A DNA stretch of 44,248 nucleotides from an uncultured Methylobacillus sp. (GCA_946478965.1 CAMLDQ010000008.1:1-44248), one strand, 5' to 3'. Positions 18,003 through 27,212 are shown, numbered from the stretch's first letter. Notes: generated by a model not told the origin, from the letters alone. Made by a program: numbers and translations.

Positions 18003-19018
18003 GGTTCCGTACGATAGGGGATGACGATATGCACGTGGTATTCGTGGTTCCGGAGGTCGATCGTCAATTTGGCATCTGCGTCAAAGTGTAACGCAAGCCG
18101 TTCGCGGATGTTCGACAGCGCCATCCGGTTGCCGCTCTGGTGTTGTCCGTCTTTTTCATAGGGGTTGCTCAGTGCGAAGTGTACTTCGTTGCCTTTGCGG
18201 TAGATGTTGATGACGATATCGCCGCCATGCTGGCTCGGTTCGATGCCGTGGTATACCGCATTCTCCAGCAGCGGCTGCAGTAGCAGCGGCGGCACCAGCG
18301 CATCCAGGGGCATATGGTCGAGATGCCAGACCAGATTCAGCCGGTCGCCCAGGCGCAGTTTCTCCAGTGCCAGATATTGCCTGCACAAGGCGAGCTCACC
18401 TTCCAGAGTCACCAGTTGACGGTTGTCCGCCATTAGCACGCGGAACAACTCCGCCAGGTCTTCAAGCGCGGTCTCGGCGCGCTTGGGGTCGCTGCGGATC
18501 AGTGACAGCACGGCATTGATGCTGTTGAACAGGAAATGCGGGCGGATGCGTGCCTGCAATGCCTGCAGGCGCGCTTCGGTGATGGCCGGCGACAGCGCGC
18601 GGCCGCGCATGTTGAAATACGCCAGCAGCGTACCGGTAATCACCAGGCCAAAAAACCAGAGCCTGGGCAGCGCAGGGATGGAATCCGATCCGAACATCCA
18701 GACGGCGATATGGTGCAGCAGCGCGACCAGCGCGAGCACCAGCAGCAGGATGACCAGCACACCCTGCCGGTAAGGCAGGCGCGACAGCCAGCGGTGACTG
18801 GCATACAGGGCCAGCATGCAGGTGAGCAGGATGGGTTGCAGGCCGGCAGAAATCTCCAGCAATTCATGCCAGGTTTGTTCCAGCGATTGCGAACGCAGCA
18901 CCGCAGCGACCAGCGCCATGAAATTGGCCAGGATGAGCATGCGCAATTGCACACCCAGATTGCGCAGGTCGGGGAGTTTGATGGGAATGGGCGTCTGGTT
19001 TTGCTTTATACTTGCCAT
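17999..19018 (-). CDS. algZ: LytS/AlgZ-type sensor histidine kinase
   Basis: 339 aa. About four hydrophobic segments lie in residues 28-140 (for example MLILANFMALVAAVLRS and VLVILLLVLALVALLHHIAVWMF). The His_kinase domain (PF06580) follows with the phospho-histidine in ARIRPHFLFNSINAVLSLIR. An ATPase domain (LLLQPLLENAVYHGI, MALSNIRERLALHF) ends the protein. No periplasmic sensory domain is seen. It is the cognate partner of the overlapping AlgR gene. Its start is 32 bases from the divergent argH start, so both promoters are packed into or beyond that gap. Confidence 0.93.
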   Translation of the reverse strand: MASIKQNQTPIPIKLPDLRNLGVQLRMLILANFMALVAAVLRSQSLEQTWHELLEISAGLQPILLTCMLALYASHRWLSRLPYRQGVLVILLLVLALVALLHHIAVWMFGSDSIPALPRLWFFGLVITGTLLAYFNMRGRALSPAITEARLQALQARIRPHFLFNSINAVLSLIRSDPKRAETALEDLAELFRVLMADNRQLVTLEGELALCRQYLALEKLRLGDRLNLVWHLDHMPLDALVPPLLLQPLLENAVYHGIEPSQHGGDIVINIYRKGNEVHFALSNPYEKDGQHQSGNRMALSNIRERLALHFDADAKLTIDLRNHEYHVHIVIPYRTEP

Positions 19019-19050
19019 TGTTCCGCATTATTCGTTAAGTGCAATTCACT

Positions 19051-20439
19051 ATGCAAGATAAATCAAAGGGTTGGTCCGGGCGCTTCAATGAGCCGGTGGC
19101 GGAGTTGGTCAAGCGCTACACGGCTTCCGTCGAGTTCGACCAGCGCCTGGCCGAGTTCGATATCCAGGGTTCGCTCGCGCATGCGCGCATGCTGGCTCGT
19201 CAAGGCATCATTTCCCGGGAAGATGTCGCCGCGATCGAGCGCGGCCTGACCGAAATCCTGGAAGAGATTCGCAGCGGCAACTTCGAATGGTCGCTCGATC
19301 TCGAAGACGTGCATCTCAATATCGAAAAGCGCCTGACCGACAAAGTAGGCGATGCCGGCAAACGGCTGCATACCGGCCGCTCGCGCAACGATCAGGTGGC
19401 CACCGATGTGCGCCTCTGGCTGCGCACCACGGTCGATGACGTGTTGGCGCGCATCCGCAAGCTGCAGGACGCAATCGTCGATCTGGCCGCCAGTCATGCG
19501 GACACCGTCATGCCCGGATTCACGCATCTGCAGGTAGCGCAGCCGGTGACTTTCGGCCACCACCTGCTGGCTTATTACGAAATGCTGAAACGCGACGCGG
19601 AACGTTTCGCCGACGCGCGCAAGCGTATCAACCGTTTGCCACTGGGAGCCGCGGCGTTGGCCGGCACCAGCTATCCCATCGACCGGGAGGCGGTGGCGCG
19701 CGAGCTGGGCTTCGACGGCGTGTGCGAAAACTCGCTGGATGCGGTGTCGGATCGCGATTTCGCCATCGAATTCACCGCGGCTGCGGCGCTGACGATGACA
19801 CATCTGTCGCGTTTCTCGGAGGAATTGATCCTGTGGTCTTCGCCGCGTTTCGGCTTCATCGATATTGCCGACCGCTTCTGCACGGGTTCCTCCATCATGC
19901 CGCAGAAAAAAAACCCTGATGTGCCGGAGCTGGTGCGCGGCAAGACCGGGCGCGTCAACGGCCACCTGATGGCACTGCTGACGCTGATGAAAGCGCAGCC
20001 GCTGGCCTACAACAAGGATAACCAGGAAGACAAGGAAGGCCTGTTCGACAGTGCCGATACGTTGCTGGTGACGCTGGAGATTTATGCCGATATGCTGCGC
20101 GGCATCACCGTCGACAAGGCGGCGATGCGCCAGGCTGCAGCCGAAGGGTTTGCCACTGCCACCGATTTGGCGGATTATCTGGTGAAAAAAGGCTTGCCGT
20201 TCCGCGACGCGCACGAAGTCGTGGCGCGTGCGGTGCGCCATGCGGAGGCGCAGGACTGCGATCTGGCCGATCTGCCGCTTGCCGAACTGCAGGCATTTTC
20301 GCCCTTGGTGGGCAGTGATGTATTCGATGTGCTTACGCTGGAAGGTTCGCTCGCTAGTCGCAACCATGTCGGCGGAACCGCTCCGGAACAGGTACGACTG
20401 GCCGTGGCGCGCGCGCGCGCGGCCTTGTCGGCCGGGTAG
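19051..20439 (+). CDS. argH: Argininosuccinate lyase ArgH
   Basis: 462 aa; last step of arginine synthesis. The ATG at 19051 gives [20 protein letters not shown], the usual ArgH start; an ATG 12 bases upstream is also in frame. The ribosome site is weak. Conserved blocks: [44 protein letters not shown], and the signature [16 protein letters not shown] with the catalytic serine loop. It diverges from algZ. TATACT (19007-19012) is a possible -10 box within algZ. Confidence 0.97.
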   Translation: MQDKSKGWSGRFNEPVAELVKRYTASVEFDQRLAEFDIQGSLAHARMLARQGIISREDVAAIERGLTEILEEIRSGNFEWSLDLEDVHLNIEKRLTDKVGDAGKRLHTGRSRNDQVATDVRLWLRTTVDDVLARIRKLQDAIVDLAASHADTVMPGFTHLQVAQPVTFGHHLLAYYEMLKRDAERFADARKRINRLPLGAAALAGTSYPIDREAVARELGFDGVCENSLDAVSDRDFAIEFTAAAALTMTHLSRFSEELILWSSPRFGFIDIADRFCTGSSIMPQKKNPDVPELVRGKTGRVNGHLMALLTLMKAQPLAYNKDNQEDKEGLFDSADTLLVTLEIYADMLRGITVDKAAMRQAAAEGFATATDLADYLVKKGLPFRDAHEVVARAVRHAEAQDCDLADLPLAELQAFSPLVGSDVFDVLTLEGSLASRNHVGGTAPEQVRLAVARARAALSAG

Positions 20440-20473
20440 GTGCTTTTTGCCATTTGAAGATAAGGATTCCTCA

Positions 20474-21232
20474 ATGCTGAAATCGATCATTGCGGCGTTA
20501 GCCGTTTGCCTGTTCGCATGGTGCGGTACAGCCGGCGCCGAATCGGGAATGGAGCCGAATCCCGCCGGCTATACGCAGGAGTGGCATCTGCTGCCGGGTG
20601 AGAGCCTGAAATCCCTGGCGGCCTTGTTCTACCCGAAAAGCAAGGCCATGCAGCACCGCTTTATTGCCAAGGCGGTTGCGATGAATCCGGACGTATTCGC
20701 CAGCCATCCTGCATCCCAGCCTTTCGAGGATGGCGCGACGATTTCCATTCCGGATATTCATGCGCTTTCCTACCATGCCCCACGCTCGGTCCGGCATAGT
20801 GCCGTACGGCATCAAGCGGCGCCCATGGCGTCGGCCGCGAGCGAGAGCATGGCAAATGCCGGCCCGGCGCCTTCGGCCGGCAGCGCCCCGGCCAAGGAGA
20901 TGGAAGCTCTCGATCAGCGCAATCAGGAACACACCGAAAAACTGGCGGCACTGAACGAGCGGCTCAAATCGCTCGAAGACAAGTCCAAGGAGCTCAATGC
21001 CTCGTTGGCCAAAACTGCGGCGGCATTGCCCAAGTCTGCCGAAGCGGCAGGTGGGTCGGCGCCGGCGGCCTCTCCGGCGGAGGAGCCGAAACGCAGCCTC
21101 AAGCGTGTGCAGCCGGTCGAAACGCCTGTGGCCGAAGAATCCGGCCTGAATCTCACGCTTGCCTTGCTGGCTGCCGCTGCGGTATTGATCGGGTTGCTGG
21201 GTTACCGCTGGCACAAGTCCAGAAGCAAGTGA
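20474..21232 (+). CDS. FimV-like LysM-type membrane protein
   Basis: 252 aa; ATG at 20474 with ribosome site AAGGA, 34 bases after argH. The frame is open upstream only because it shadows argH. It has a signal peptide (1-22), a LysM-like segment (34-95: EWHLLPGESLKSLAALFYPKS...FEDGATISIP), a coiled coil (139-185), a Pro/Ala-rich stretch and a C-terminal transmembrane helix (226-243) with a basic tail. This resembles the N-terminal half of FimV/HubP pole-organising proteins but lacks their acidic C-terminal domain. A role in peptidoglycan-linked localisation is inference. Confidence 0.7.
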   Translation: MLKSIIAALAVCLFAWCGTAGAESGMEPNPAGYTQEWHLLPGESLKSLAALFYPKSKAMQHRFIAKAVAMNPDVFASHPASQPFEDGATISIPDIHALSYHAPRSVRHSAVRHQAAPMASAASESMANAGPAPSAGSAPAKEMEALDQRNQEHTEKLAALNERLKSLEDKSKELNASLAKTAAALPKSAEAAGGSAPAASPAEEPKRSLKRVQPVETPVAEESGLNLTLALLAAAAVLIGLLGYRWHKSRSK

Positions 21233-21242
21233 GGATTGTGGC

Positions 21243-21270
21243 AGGCCGAGCGTATTTTTGCGCTTGGCCT
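21243..21270. terminator. Hairpin between the convergent FimV-like gene and hemW
   Basis: A 10-bp stem with one G-U position (AGGCCGAGCG at 21243-21252, CGCTTGGCCT at 21261-21270) and an 8-base loop touches the hemW stop. No T-run follows on either strand, so termination is possible but unproven. Confidence 0.5.
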
Positions 21271-22435
21271 AGTCCAGGAACAATTGTAGAAGTTCGTTAA
21301 GGAAGCGTTGCCCGCGCAAGGTGGGTGCGATGTTTGTTGGGCTGCGTGCGAGCAGCCCTTTTTCTTCCGCCAGTGCCAAAGCCTTTTCCTGGGTTGCCAG
21401 GGGCAGACCGGTCCGTTCAAGAAACAACGCGGTCTCGAAACCCTCGGTCAGGCGCAGCGCATTCATCATGAATTCAAATCCCAGGTCGGTCCGGGTGAGT
21501 TGCTGCTCGCGTTCGATTTGTTCCCCGATGGGAGTTTTCTGCAGGTACGCGCCCGGGTGCCGGGTGCGCGACTGGCGGAGAATCCGATCCGGGAAGGAGA
21601 GTTTGCTGTGCGCGCCGGCGCCAATGCCGAGATAGTCGCCGAACAGCCAGTAATTGAGGTTGTGCCTGCATTGCCGGCCGGGCTTTGCGAATGCCGAGGT
21701 TTCGTAGTGCAGGTAACCCCGGGCGGCGAGCAGGGCCTCGATCGCTTCTTGCATGGCGGCGCTGGTGTCGTCGTCGGGAAGAGAGGGCGGCGTGCGGTAG
21801 AACGGGGTATTCGGTTCCAGCGTCAGGTGGTAGCAGGACAGATGCGTCGGGCCGAGCGCGATGGCTGTGCTTACGTCCGCCAGCGCTTCCTCCAGCGTTT
21901 GTTGCGGTAACGCGTACATGAGATCGAGATTGACGCGCTCGAAAGTTTGCAAGGCAATTTCGGCGGCGCTGCGAGCCTGTGCCGTGTCGTGAATGCGGCC
22001 GAGCGCGGCCAGGTGGCGGCCATTGAAGCTCTGGATGCCAAGCGAAAGGCGGTTCACGCCCGCATCGCGGAAGCCGGCGAAGCGGGCCTCGTCCACCGTG
22101 CCGGGATTCGCTTCCAGCGTAATTTCCGCCTCGTACACCAGCGGCACGCGCGCCCGCACCGCACTCAAAATCCGGTCGATCGCCTCCGGCGAGAAAATGC
22201 TGGGCGTGCCGCCGCCAAAGAAAATGCTGACAATCTTGCGTCCCCATATCAGAGGCAGCGCCTGTTCCAGGTCGAGAATCAGCGCATCGATGTATTCGCG
22301 CTCGGGGATGGCGTTGCGCGCCTCATGCGAATTGAAGTCGCAGTACGGGCATTTGCGCACGCACCAAGGGATGTGGATGTAGAGCGAGAGCGGGGGCAGT
22401 GCCGTCAGCGTGCCGGGGAGAGTGATTTCGGCCAT
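21269..22435 (-). CDS. hemW: Radical SAM haem chaperone HemW
   Basis: 388 aa. The ATG at 22435 lies 2 bases after the rdgB stop; the longer open frame overlaps rdgB and has no family match. The radical SAM cysteines are C25, C29 and C32 in HIPWCVRKCPYCDFNSHE. FFGGGTPSIF and the ESxPG-like ITLEANPGTVD follow, and a HemN C-terminal domain ends the protein. It lacks the extra N-terminal part of true coproporphyrinogen dehydrogenase HemN. HemW family members bind haem and deliver it to respiratory enzymes. Confidence 0.94.
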   Translation of the reverse strand: MAEITLPGTLTALPPLSLYIHIPWCVRKCPYCDFNSHEARNAIPEREYIDALILDLEQALPLIWGRKIVSIFFGGGTPSIFSPEAIDRILSAVRARVPLVYEAEITLEANPGTVDEARFAGFRDAGVNRLSLGIQSFNGRHLAALGRIHDTAQARSAAEIALQTFERVNLDLMYALPQQTLEEALADVSTAIALGPTHLSCYHLTLEPNTPFYRTPPSLPDDDTSAAMQEAIEALLAARGYLHYETSAFAKPGRQCRHNLNYWLFGDYLGIGAGAHSKLSFPDRILRQSRTRHPGAYLQKTPIGEQIEREQQLTRTDLGFEFMMNALRLTEGFETALFLERTGLPLATQEKALALAEEKGLLARSPTNIAPTLRGQRFLNELLQLFLD

Positions 22436-22437
22436 CT

Positions 22438-23031
22438 TCAGCCGCGGATGTCGCGCAGCTTCGCCGCCAGCTCGCGCAGCGCCTTGCCGCGATGGCTGAC
22501 GCGGTTCTTGTCTTCGGTGGAGATCTCGGCGACGGACTGGTTGAGTTCGGTGTCGAGAAACAGCGGGTCGTAACCGAAACCGCCCTCCCCGCGCGGCTTT
22601 TGCAGGATGACACCGTGCCACTGCCCTTCGGCAATGATGGGTTGTGGATCGTCTGCATGGCGCAGCAACACCAGCGTGCAGTGGTAATGCGCGCGCCGGT
22701 CGTCGACATCGGCCATGGCAGCCAGCAGTTTTTGATTGTTGCGTGCGTCCGAACGCGGTTCACCGGCGAAGATTGCCGAGATCACGCCGGGCGCGCCGGC
22801 CAGTGCTTCCACGCAGATGCCGGAATCGTCGGCAAGCGCGGGCAGCCCGGTCAGGCGCGCGGCATGACGGGCCTTGGCCAGTGCGTTTTCGATGAAAGTG
22901 GCATGCGGCTCGGCTGCTTCCGGGACGTTGAACTCCGACTGCGAAACGGCTTCGATGCCGAGCGGTTCCAGCAAGGCCCGGATTTCCGCCAGCTTGTGCG
23001 CATTGCCGGTGGCGATGACCAGTTTCTGCAT
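22438..23031 (-). CDS. rdgB: XTP/dITP diphosphatase RdgB
   Basis: 197 aa, full length. It hydrolyses non-canonical purine nucleoside triphosphates to monophosphates, keeping inosine and xanthosine out of DNA. The N-terminus QKLVIATGNAHKLAEIRALL, LPALADDSGICVEALAGAPGVISA and GGFGYDPLFL are family signatures; the C-terminus has SHRGKALREL. It follows rph by 1 base and precedes hemW by 2. Confidence 0.97.
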   Translation of the reverse strand: MQKLVIATGNAHKLAEIRALLEPLGIEAVSQSEFNVPEAAEPHATFIENALAKARHAARLTGLPALADDSGICVEALAGAPGVISAIFAGEPRSDARNNQKLLAAMADVDDRRAHYHCTLVLLRHADDPQPIIAEGQWHGVILQKPRGEGGFGYDPLFLDTELNQSVAEISTEDKNRVSHRGKALRELAAKLRDIRG

Positions 23032-23032
23032 G

Positions 23033-23749
23033 CTAAATCCCGAGTGCCGCTTTTTGATTTTCGACCAGCTGGGCGATGCCGGACTGGGCGAGGTCGAGCA
23101 TCGCTTCCATCTCGCTGCGCGAGAACGGCGTGCCTTCGGCGGTGCCCTGCAATTCGACGAAGCCGCCGCTGCCGGTCATGACTACGTTCATGTCGGTGTC
23201 ACAGCCGGAATCCTCGATATAGTCGAGATCGAGCACCGGCGTGCCTTCGAATACGCCGACCGAGATCGCGGCGACGAAGTCGCGTAGTGGTGATGCCGCC
23301 AGCAGTTTTTTATCCAGCAGATGGCTGATGGCATCGTGCAGTGCGACATAGCCGCCGGTGATGCTGGCGGTGCGGGTGCCGCCATCGGCCTGGATCACGT
23401 CGCAGTCGATCTGGATGGTACGTTCGCCAAGTTTGCCGAGGTCGATGACGGCGCGCAGGCTGCGGCCGATCAGGCGCTGGATTTCCTGGGTGCGCCCGGA
23501 CTGCTTGCCGTGCGCTGCTTCACGCTGCATGCGGCTGCCGGTGGAGCGGGGCAGCATGCCGTATTCGGCGGTCACCCAGCCCTGCCCCTTGCCCTTGAGG
23601 AAGGGCGGGACTTTTTCGTCGATGCTGGCGGTGCAGATGACGTGCGTGTCGCCGAACTTGACCAGAACCGAGCCTTCGGCATGCTTGGTGTAGCGACGGA
23701 TGATCTCGACCTGGCGTAGCTCGCCGGGGGCGCGATGGCTTGGGCGCAT
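23033..23749 (-). CDS. rph: RNase PH
   Basis: 238 aa phosphorolytic 3'-5' exoribonuclease that trims tRNA 3' ends. The sequence is intact, unlike the frameshifted allele of some E. coli K-12 strains. Signatures: [75 protein letters not shown] and [20 protein letters not shown]. It leads the rph-rdgB-hemW group and lies 42 bases after the PP2C gene on the same strand. Confidence 0.97.
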   Translation of the reverse strand: MRPSHRAPGELRQVEIIRRYTKHAEGSVLVKFGDTHVICTASIDEKVPPFLKGKGQGWVTAEYGMLPRSTGSRMQREAAHGKQSGRTQEIQRLIGRSLRAVIDLGKLGERTIQIDCDVIQADGGTRTASITGGYVALHDAISHLLDKKLLAASPLRDFVAAISVGVFEGTPVLDLDYIEDSGCDTDMNVVMTGSGGFVELQGTAEGTPFSRSEMEAMLDLAQSGIAQLVENQKAALGI

Positions 23750-23791
23750 GGGAGGTTTCCTGATAAAAACCCCGATTATAAGCCCGGTTCT

Positions 23792-24679
23792 CTATTTCCT
23801 GACTTTCTCCAGCGCGGCATGAATTTCTGCGATGGCAATTTCGATATCCACTTCGTCATGGTCGATAGGGGACGGGTCCATGATGGCGGTGTTGAGGCTG
23901 AGCGGCATCGAGGCCGTCGAGATGGTGAACGGATGTTGCCCATCCATGCCCCAGTTGAAAGCGATGGCGCTCATGTTGTCGCCGCTTTCATCGGCACGTG
24001 ATTCGGCCAGACTGAACAGCAGCGGCACGGTATCGGTCACCGGGCCGCTGCGCAGGATGTCGGTCATTTCGGTGTCGGTCAGCAACGACCACAGACCATC
24101 GCTGCACAGCAGCACCACATCGCCGTTTTCCATGCGGTGCCTGGGCGCGAACTGGACCTCCGGCGGCGCTTCTCCGCCCACGCAGTTGTAGATTTTGCTG
24201 CGCTCCGGATGGGTCAACAATTCGGCCTCGCCTATCATGCCCATGCGGAAGAGCTTCTGTACTTTCGAGTGGTCTTCGGTACGGAACAGCAGCTTGCCGG
24301 CGCGGAAATGGTACAGACGCGAATCGCCGGCATGGGCGCAATACAGCATGCCGTGCTGAACGACAGCAGCGACCAGCGTAGTGCAAGGGGATTCCGGCAT
24401 GTCGTTCAACAGCGCGTGCTGGAGTATGGCATCGTGTGTTTGACGGATATGCTGTTCGAGAAATTTGCGCGGGTTGTCGAGCATGGGCAGTGCCAGCCGC
24501 TGGAACGAGGCTGTCAGGGTGTCGATCGCAAACTGCGCCGCAACCTCGCCGGCGCAGTGTCCACCCATGCCGTCAGCCAGCACGGCGAGCAAAGCGTTCT
24601 TGCTGTAAGCGTAGGCGACGCGGTCCTCGTTGTTCTTGCGCGGCCCTTGGCGGCTGGATTGGTAGATGTTGAATTTCAT
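23792..24679 (-). CDS. PP2C-type Ser/Thr protein phosphatase
   Basis: 295 aa, cytoplasmic. The metal-binding and catalytic motifs of the PPM family are intact: RKNNEDRVAY, VLADGMGGHCAGEVAAQFAID, CAHAGDSRLYHF, LLCSDGLWSLL and ESGDNMSAIAF. The ATG overlaps the stop of the kinase gene (ATGA), so the two are coupled and presumably act on the same proteins, including the kinase. Its last 50 residues (after the GDN motif) are acidic and unassigned. Confidence 0.93.
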   Translation of the reverse strand: MKFNIYQSSRQGPRKNNEDRVAYAYSKNALLAVLADGMGGHCAGEVAAQFAIDTLTASFQRLALPMLDNPRKFLEQHIRQTHDAILQHALLNDMPESPCTTLVAAVVQHGMLYCAHAGDSRLYHFRAGKLLFRTEDHSKVQKLFRMGMIGEAELLTHPERSKIYNCVGGEAPPEVQFAPRHRMENGDVVLLCSDGLWSLLTDTEMTDILRSGPVTDTVPLLFSLAESRADESGDNMSAIAFNWGMDGQHPFTISTASMPLSLNTAIMDPSPIDHDEVDIEIAIAEIHAALEKVRK

Positions 24680-25620
24680 GAGCCGATACCTGTCAGTTTC
24701 TTCCTGATGGAAGAGAGCAGCGAGGCCCGCCGCGGCTTTTTCGGCACATCCTCAAGCAGGGCTTTTTGCAGGGTGAACACGCTTTGCGGCCGCTCCAGCG
24801 GATCGAGCTGCATGCACCAATCGATGATTTCCAGCAAGCGCTTTGAATAAATGCCCTCGCCCGCCTTCATTGCCGGAATCAAGGTATCTTGTTTACTCCG
24901 GATATCTGCAGCGGCCGGTGCCGCGCGGGTCAGGCAGGCGTACATGGAGGCGCCGACCCCGTAGATATCGCTCCATGGGCCGAGGTTGATGCGATCGAAG
25001 TATTGCTCGGGCGCAGCAAACCCAGGGGTGTAACTGGGCGGGAGGTTGGGTTGGGTATCGGTCAGCGTCTGCCGCGCGGAACCGAAGTCGAGCAGGATGG
25101 GCGAGCCGTTCAGGCGGATATGAATATTGGCCGGCTTGATGTCGAGGTGCAACAGCTTGTGCGTATGCACTTCACGCAGCCCGTTCAGCAATTCGCCGAA
25201 CAGCCGGCGCACGAAGAGCTCCTGTGCCGGTTCGGCCTGGCTGCGTATGTATTCCTGCAGCGATTTGCCGCGTTCGTAATCCATCACCATGTACACGGTT
25301 TCATTGGCACGGAAGAAATTGGTCACGTGCACGATGTTGTCGTGTTCGATCCTGGCCAGTGCGCGCCCTTCCTCAAAGAAACACTTGAGGCCGTAGCGGA
25401 AGCTGGACACATGGTCGGCGGAGCTTGGCCCGACGTTTTCCTTGCCTATGCGCCGTGCCAGTCCCGCGGGCAGGTATTCCTTGATAGCGACGCTGTTGCC
25501 GCGCTTGTCACGCGCCAGATAGACGAAGCTGAAGCCGCCCCCGCTCAATACCCGCTCGATCTGGTAATCCAGCAATTGGTAGCCCGAGGGCAGGGCGCGG
25601 TTTTGTGATGGCTGCGGCAT
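24676..25620 (-). CDS. Hanks-type Ser/Thr protein kinase
   Basis: 314 aa. Kinase subdomains in order: glycine loop VLSGGGFSFVYLA, Lys in VAIKEYLP, catalytic loop LLHLDIKPANIHI, metal-binding LLDFGSAR and GFAAPEQYF. The catalytic loop reads HLD rather than HRD, making it a non-RD kinase whose activation need not depend on activation-loop phosphorylation. The C-terminal tail is short and basic (RRASLLSSIRKKLTGIGS) with no transmembrane helix or PASTA/FHA domain, so it is cytosolic. It forms a kinase/phosphatase pair with the overlapping PP2C gene. Substrates are unknown. Confidence 0.93.
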   Translation of the reverse strand: MPQPSQNRALPSGYQLLDYQIERVLSGGGFSFVYLARDKRGNSVAIKEYLPAGLARRIGKENVGPSSADHVSSFRYGLKCFFEEGRALARIEHDNIVHVTNFFRANETVYMVMDYERGKSLQEYIRSQAEPAQELFVRRLFGELLNGLREVHTHKLLHLDIKPANIHIRLNGSPILLDFGSARQTLTDTQPNLPPSYTPGFAAPEQYFDRINLGPWSDIYGVGASMYACLTRAAPAAADIRSKQDTLIPAMKAGEGIYSKRLLEIIDWCMQLDPLERPQSVFTLQKALLEDVPKKPRRASLLSSIRKKLTGIGS

Positions 25621-25653
25621 GGCAGGGTTTATCTAGGAAGTGCGATGGCTATT

Positions 25654-25682
25654 TTGGCATGAAGTCTCGCGGATTTGATAAG
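25654..25682 (+). promoter_or_regulatory. Candidate sigma-70 promoter of yicC
   Basis: TTGGCA (25654-25659) and GATAAG (25677-25682) are 17 bases apart in the 90-base gap between the divergent kinase and yicC starts. The -10 box is weak. Confidence 0.35.
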
Positions 25683-25710
25683 ATTGGGCGAAATTTGTCA
25701 GGATACCCCC

Positions 25711-26577
25711 ATGATATACAGCATGACCGGCTTTGCCGCGCTGGAGCGCGAAACAGCGGCCGGCACTTTGTTGCTCGAGCTGCGCGCCGTCAATCATCGC
25801 TACCTGGAAGTGCAGCTGCGCCTGGATGAGGCTTTGCGTAGCCTGGAGCCCAAAGTGCGTGAGGCCATCGCCGCCAAGCTGGGGCGAGGCAAGGTCGAAT
25901 GCCGGGTGACGCTGGCTGCGCAGCAGGGTGCCGCGGACAAGGGCGAGATTGATCAGGCTGCGCTGGAACAGCTGATTAAACTGAGTCGGCATGTGCAGAA
26001 AGTGTTCCCGGAGGGGCGGCCGCTGAGCGTTGCTGATATTTTGCTCTGGCCGGGAGTGCTGGCCGTCGATCATGTTGCCTCCGAGGTGCTGGAAGCCGAA
26101 CTGATCGCGTTGCTGGAGAACGGTTTGCAGGATATGGCGGCTGCGCGTGCCAGAGAAGGCGCAAAGCTGAAAGCACTGATTCTTGAGCGGGTGGAGATGA
26201 TCGAGTCCGAATTGGACCGCGTGCGGCCGCTGCTGCCTGAGCTGCTGCACGGCTATCGTGAGAAGCTTGCAGCAAGGCTGCGCGAGGCGATGCAGGCCGT
26301 CGATGAGGATCGCATCCGCCAGGAGCTGGCGTTGTTCGCGCAGAAAATCGACGTGGAGGAAGAATTGGGGCGGCTGGCCACGCATCTCGCGGAAGTGCGG
26401 CGCATTCTCGATGCCGGCGGGGCGGTGGGCAAGCGGCTCGATTTCCTGATGCAGGAGCTCAATCGCGAAGCGAATACCCTGGGCTCGAAATCGGTTTCGA
26501 CCGAGACGTCGCGCGTTTCTATGGAGCTCAAGGTGCTGATCGAGCAGATGCGCGAGCAGATTCAGAATCTGGAATAA
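25711..26577 (+). CDS. yicC: YicC family endoribonuclease
   Basis: 288 aa. The ATG at 25711 gives MIYSMTGFAALERETAAG, the conserved start; an upstream TTG at 25675 adds an unconserved stretch. Signatures are ELRAVNHRYLEVQLRLDE and the C-terminal GKRLDFLMQELNREANTLGSKS...ELKVLIEQMREQIQNLE. E. coli YicC is an RNase that takes part in turnover of small RNA RyhB. It lies 9 bases upstream of gmk, a common arrangement. Confidence 0.95.
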   Translation: MIYSMTGFAALERETAAGTLLLELRAVNHRYLEVQLRLDEALRSLEPKVREAIAAKLGRGKVECRVTLAAQQGAADKGEIDQAALEQLIKLSRHVQKVFPEGRPLSVADILLWPGVLAVDHVASEVLEAELIALLENGLQDMAAARAREGAKLKALILERVEMIESELDRVRPLLPELLHGYREKLAARLREAMQAVDEDRIRQELALFAQKIDVEEELGRLATHLAEVRRILDAGGAVGKRLDFLMQELNREANTLGSKSVSTETSRVSMELKVLIEQMREQIQNLE

Positions 26578-26586
26578 GGGTAGTAC

Positions 26587-27201
26587 ATGACTAGTGCAGG
26601 TAATCTCTTGATCGTCACCGCGCCTTCCGGCGCCGGCAAAACCAGCTTGGTGCGTGCGCTGCTGAAGGCGGACGCGGCGGTGAATCTTTCCGTTTCCTAC
26701 ACCACGCGCGCGAAGCGCCCCGGCGAGGTCGACGGGGTGGACTATCACTTCATCGATGAGGAGCGCTTTCTGCAAATGTTGGCGGACGGTGACTTTCTGG
26801 AAAGTGCGGAGGTGCATGGCGCGCGTTACGGAACCTCGCAAACGCTGGTCGAATCCTTCCTGAAGCAGGGTCGGGACCTGGTGCTGGAAATCGACTGGCA
26901 GGGCGCGGCGCAGGTGCGCAGCCTCTACCCGCAGGCGATAGGCATTTTCATCCTGCCACCTTCCGTCGAAGAGCTGGCGCGCCGGTTGCATCACCGCGCA
27001 CAGGATTCGGAGGCGGTCATTGCGCGGCGCCTGGCGGCGGCACGGGAGGAGATCAGCCATGTTGGCGAATTCGACTATGTTATAATCAACGATCTATTCG
27101 AGACAGCAATCCAGGACTTGTTGGCCATTGTTCGATCCCAGCGTTTGCGCGGTGAAAAACAGCTATGGCGGCATCAGGAATTGCTGCGTAATTTCAGCTA
27201 G
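26587..27201 (+). CDS. gmk: Guanylate kinase
   Basis: 204 aa, normal length. It phosphorylates GMP to GDP. P-loop [10 protein letters not shown] (about 12-21), GMP-binding [22 protein letters not shown] and lid region [10 protein letters not shown] are intact. First of the gmk-rpoZ-spoT cluster, which links guanine nucleotide supply with ppGpp metabolism. A perfect extended -10 box lies inside its 3' end. Confidence 0.98.
   Translation: MTSAGNLLIVTAPSGAGKTSLVRALLKADAAVNLSVSYTTRAKRPGEVDGVDYHFIDEERFLQMLADGDFLESAEVHGARYGTSQTLVESFLKQGRDLVLEIDWQGAAQVRSLYPQAIGIFILPPSVEELARRLHHRAQDSEAVIARRLAAAREEISHVGEFDYVIINDLFETAIQDLLAIVRSQRLRGEKQLWRHQELLRNFS
27078..27086 (+). promoter_or_regulatory. Internal extended -10 promoter for rpoZ-spoT
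   Basis: TGT-TATAAT (27078-27086) is a perfect extended -10 motif in the 3' part of gmk, about 127 bases before rpoZ. No good -35 box is seen, which extended -10 promoters can do without. Confidence 0.4.
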
Positions 27202-27212
27202 CGAGGACCGAT

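Noticed and set aside
19063..20490. 475-codon open frame antisense to argH
   Set aside because: Exactly opposite a conserved gene in a GC-rich genome; the translation is His/Arg/Gln-rich with no recognisable domain.
24889..25608. 239-codon frame antisense to the Ser/Thr kinase
   Set aside because: Shadow of a gene whose kinase motifs are intact on the minus strand.
25633..27060. 475-codon frame antisense to yicC and gmk
   Set aside because: Covers two conserved plus-strand genes and has no ribosome site or family signature.
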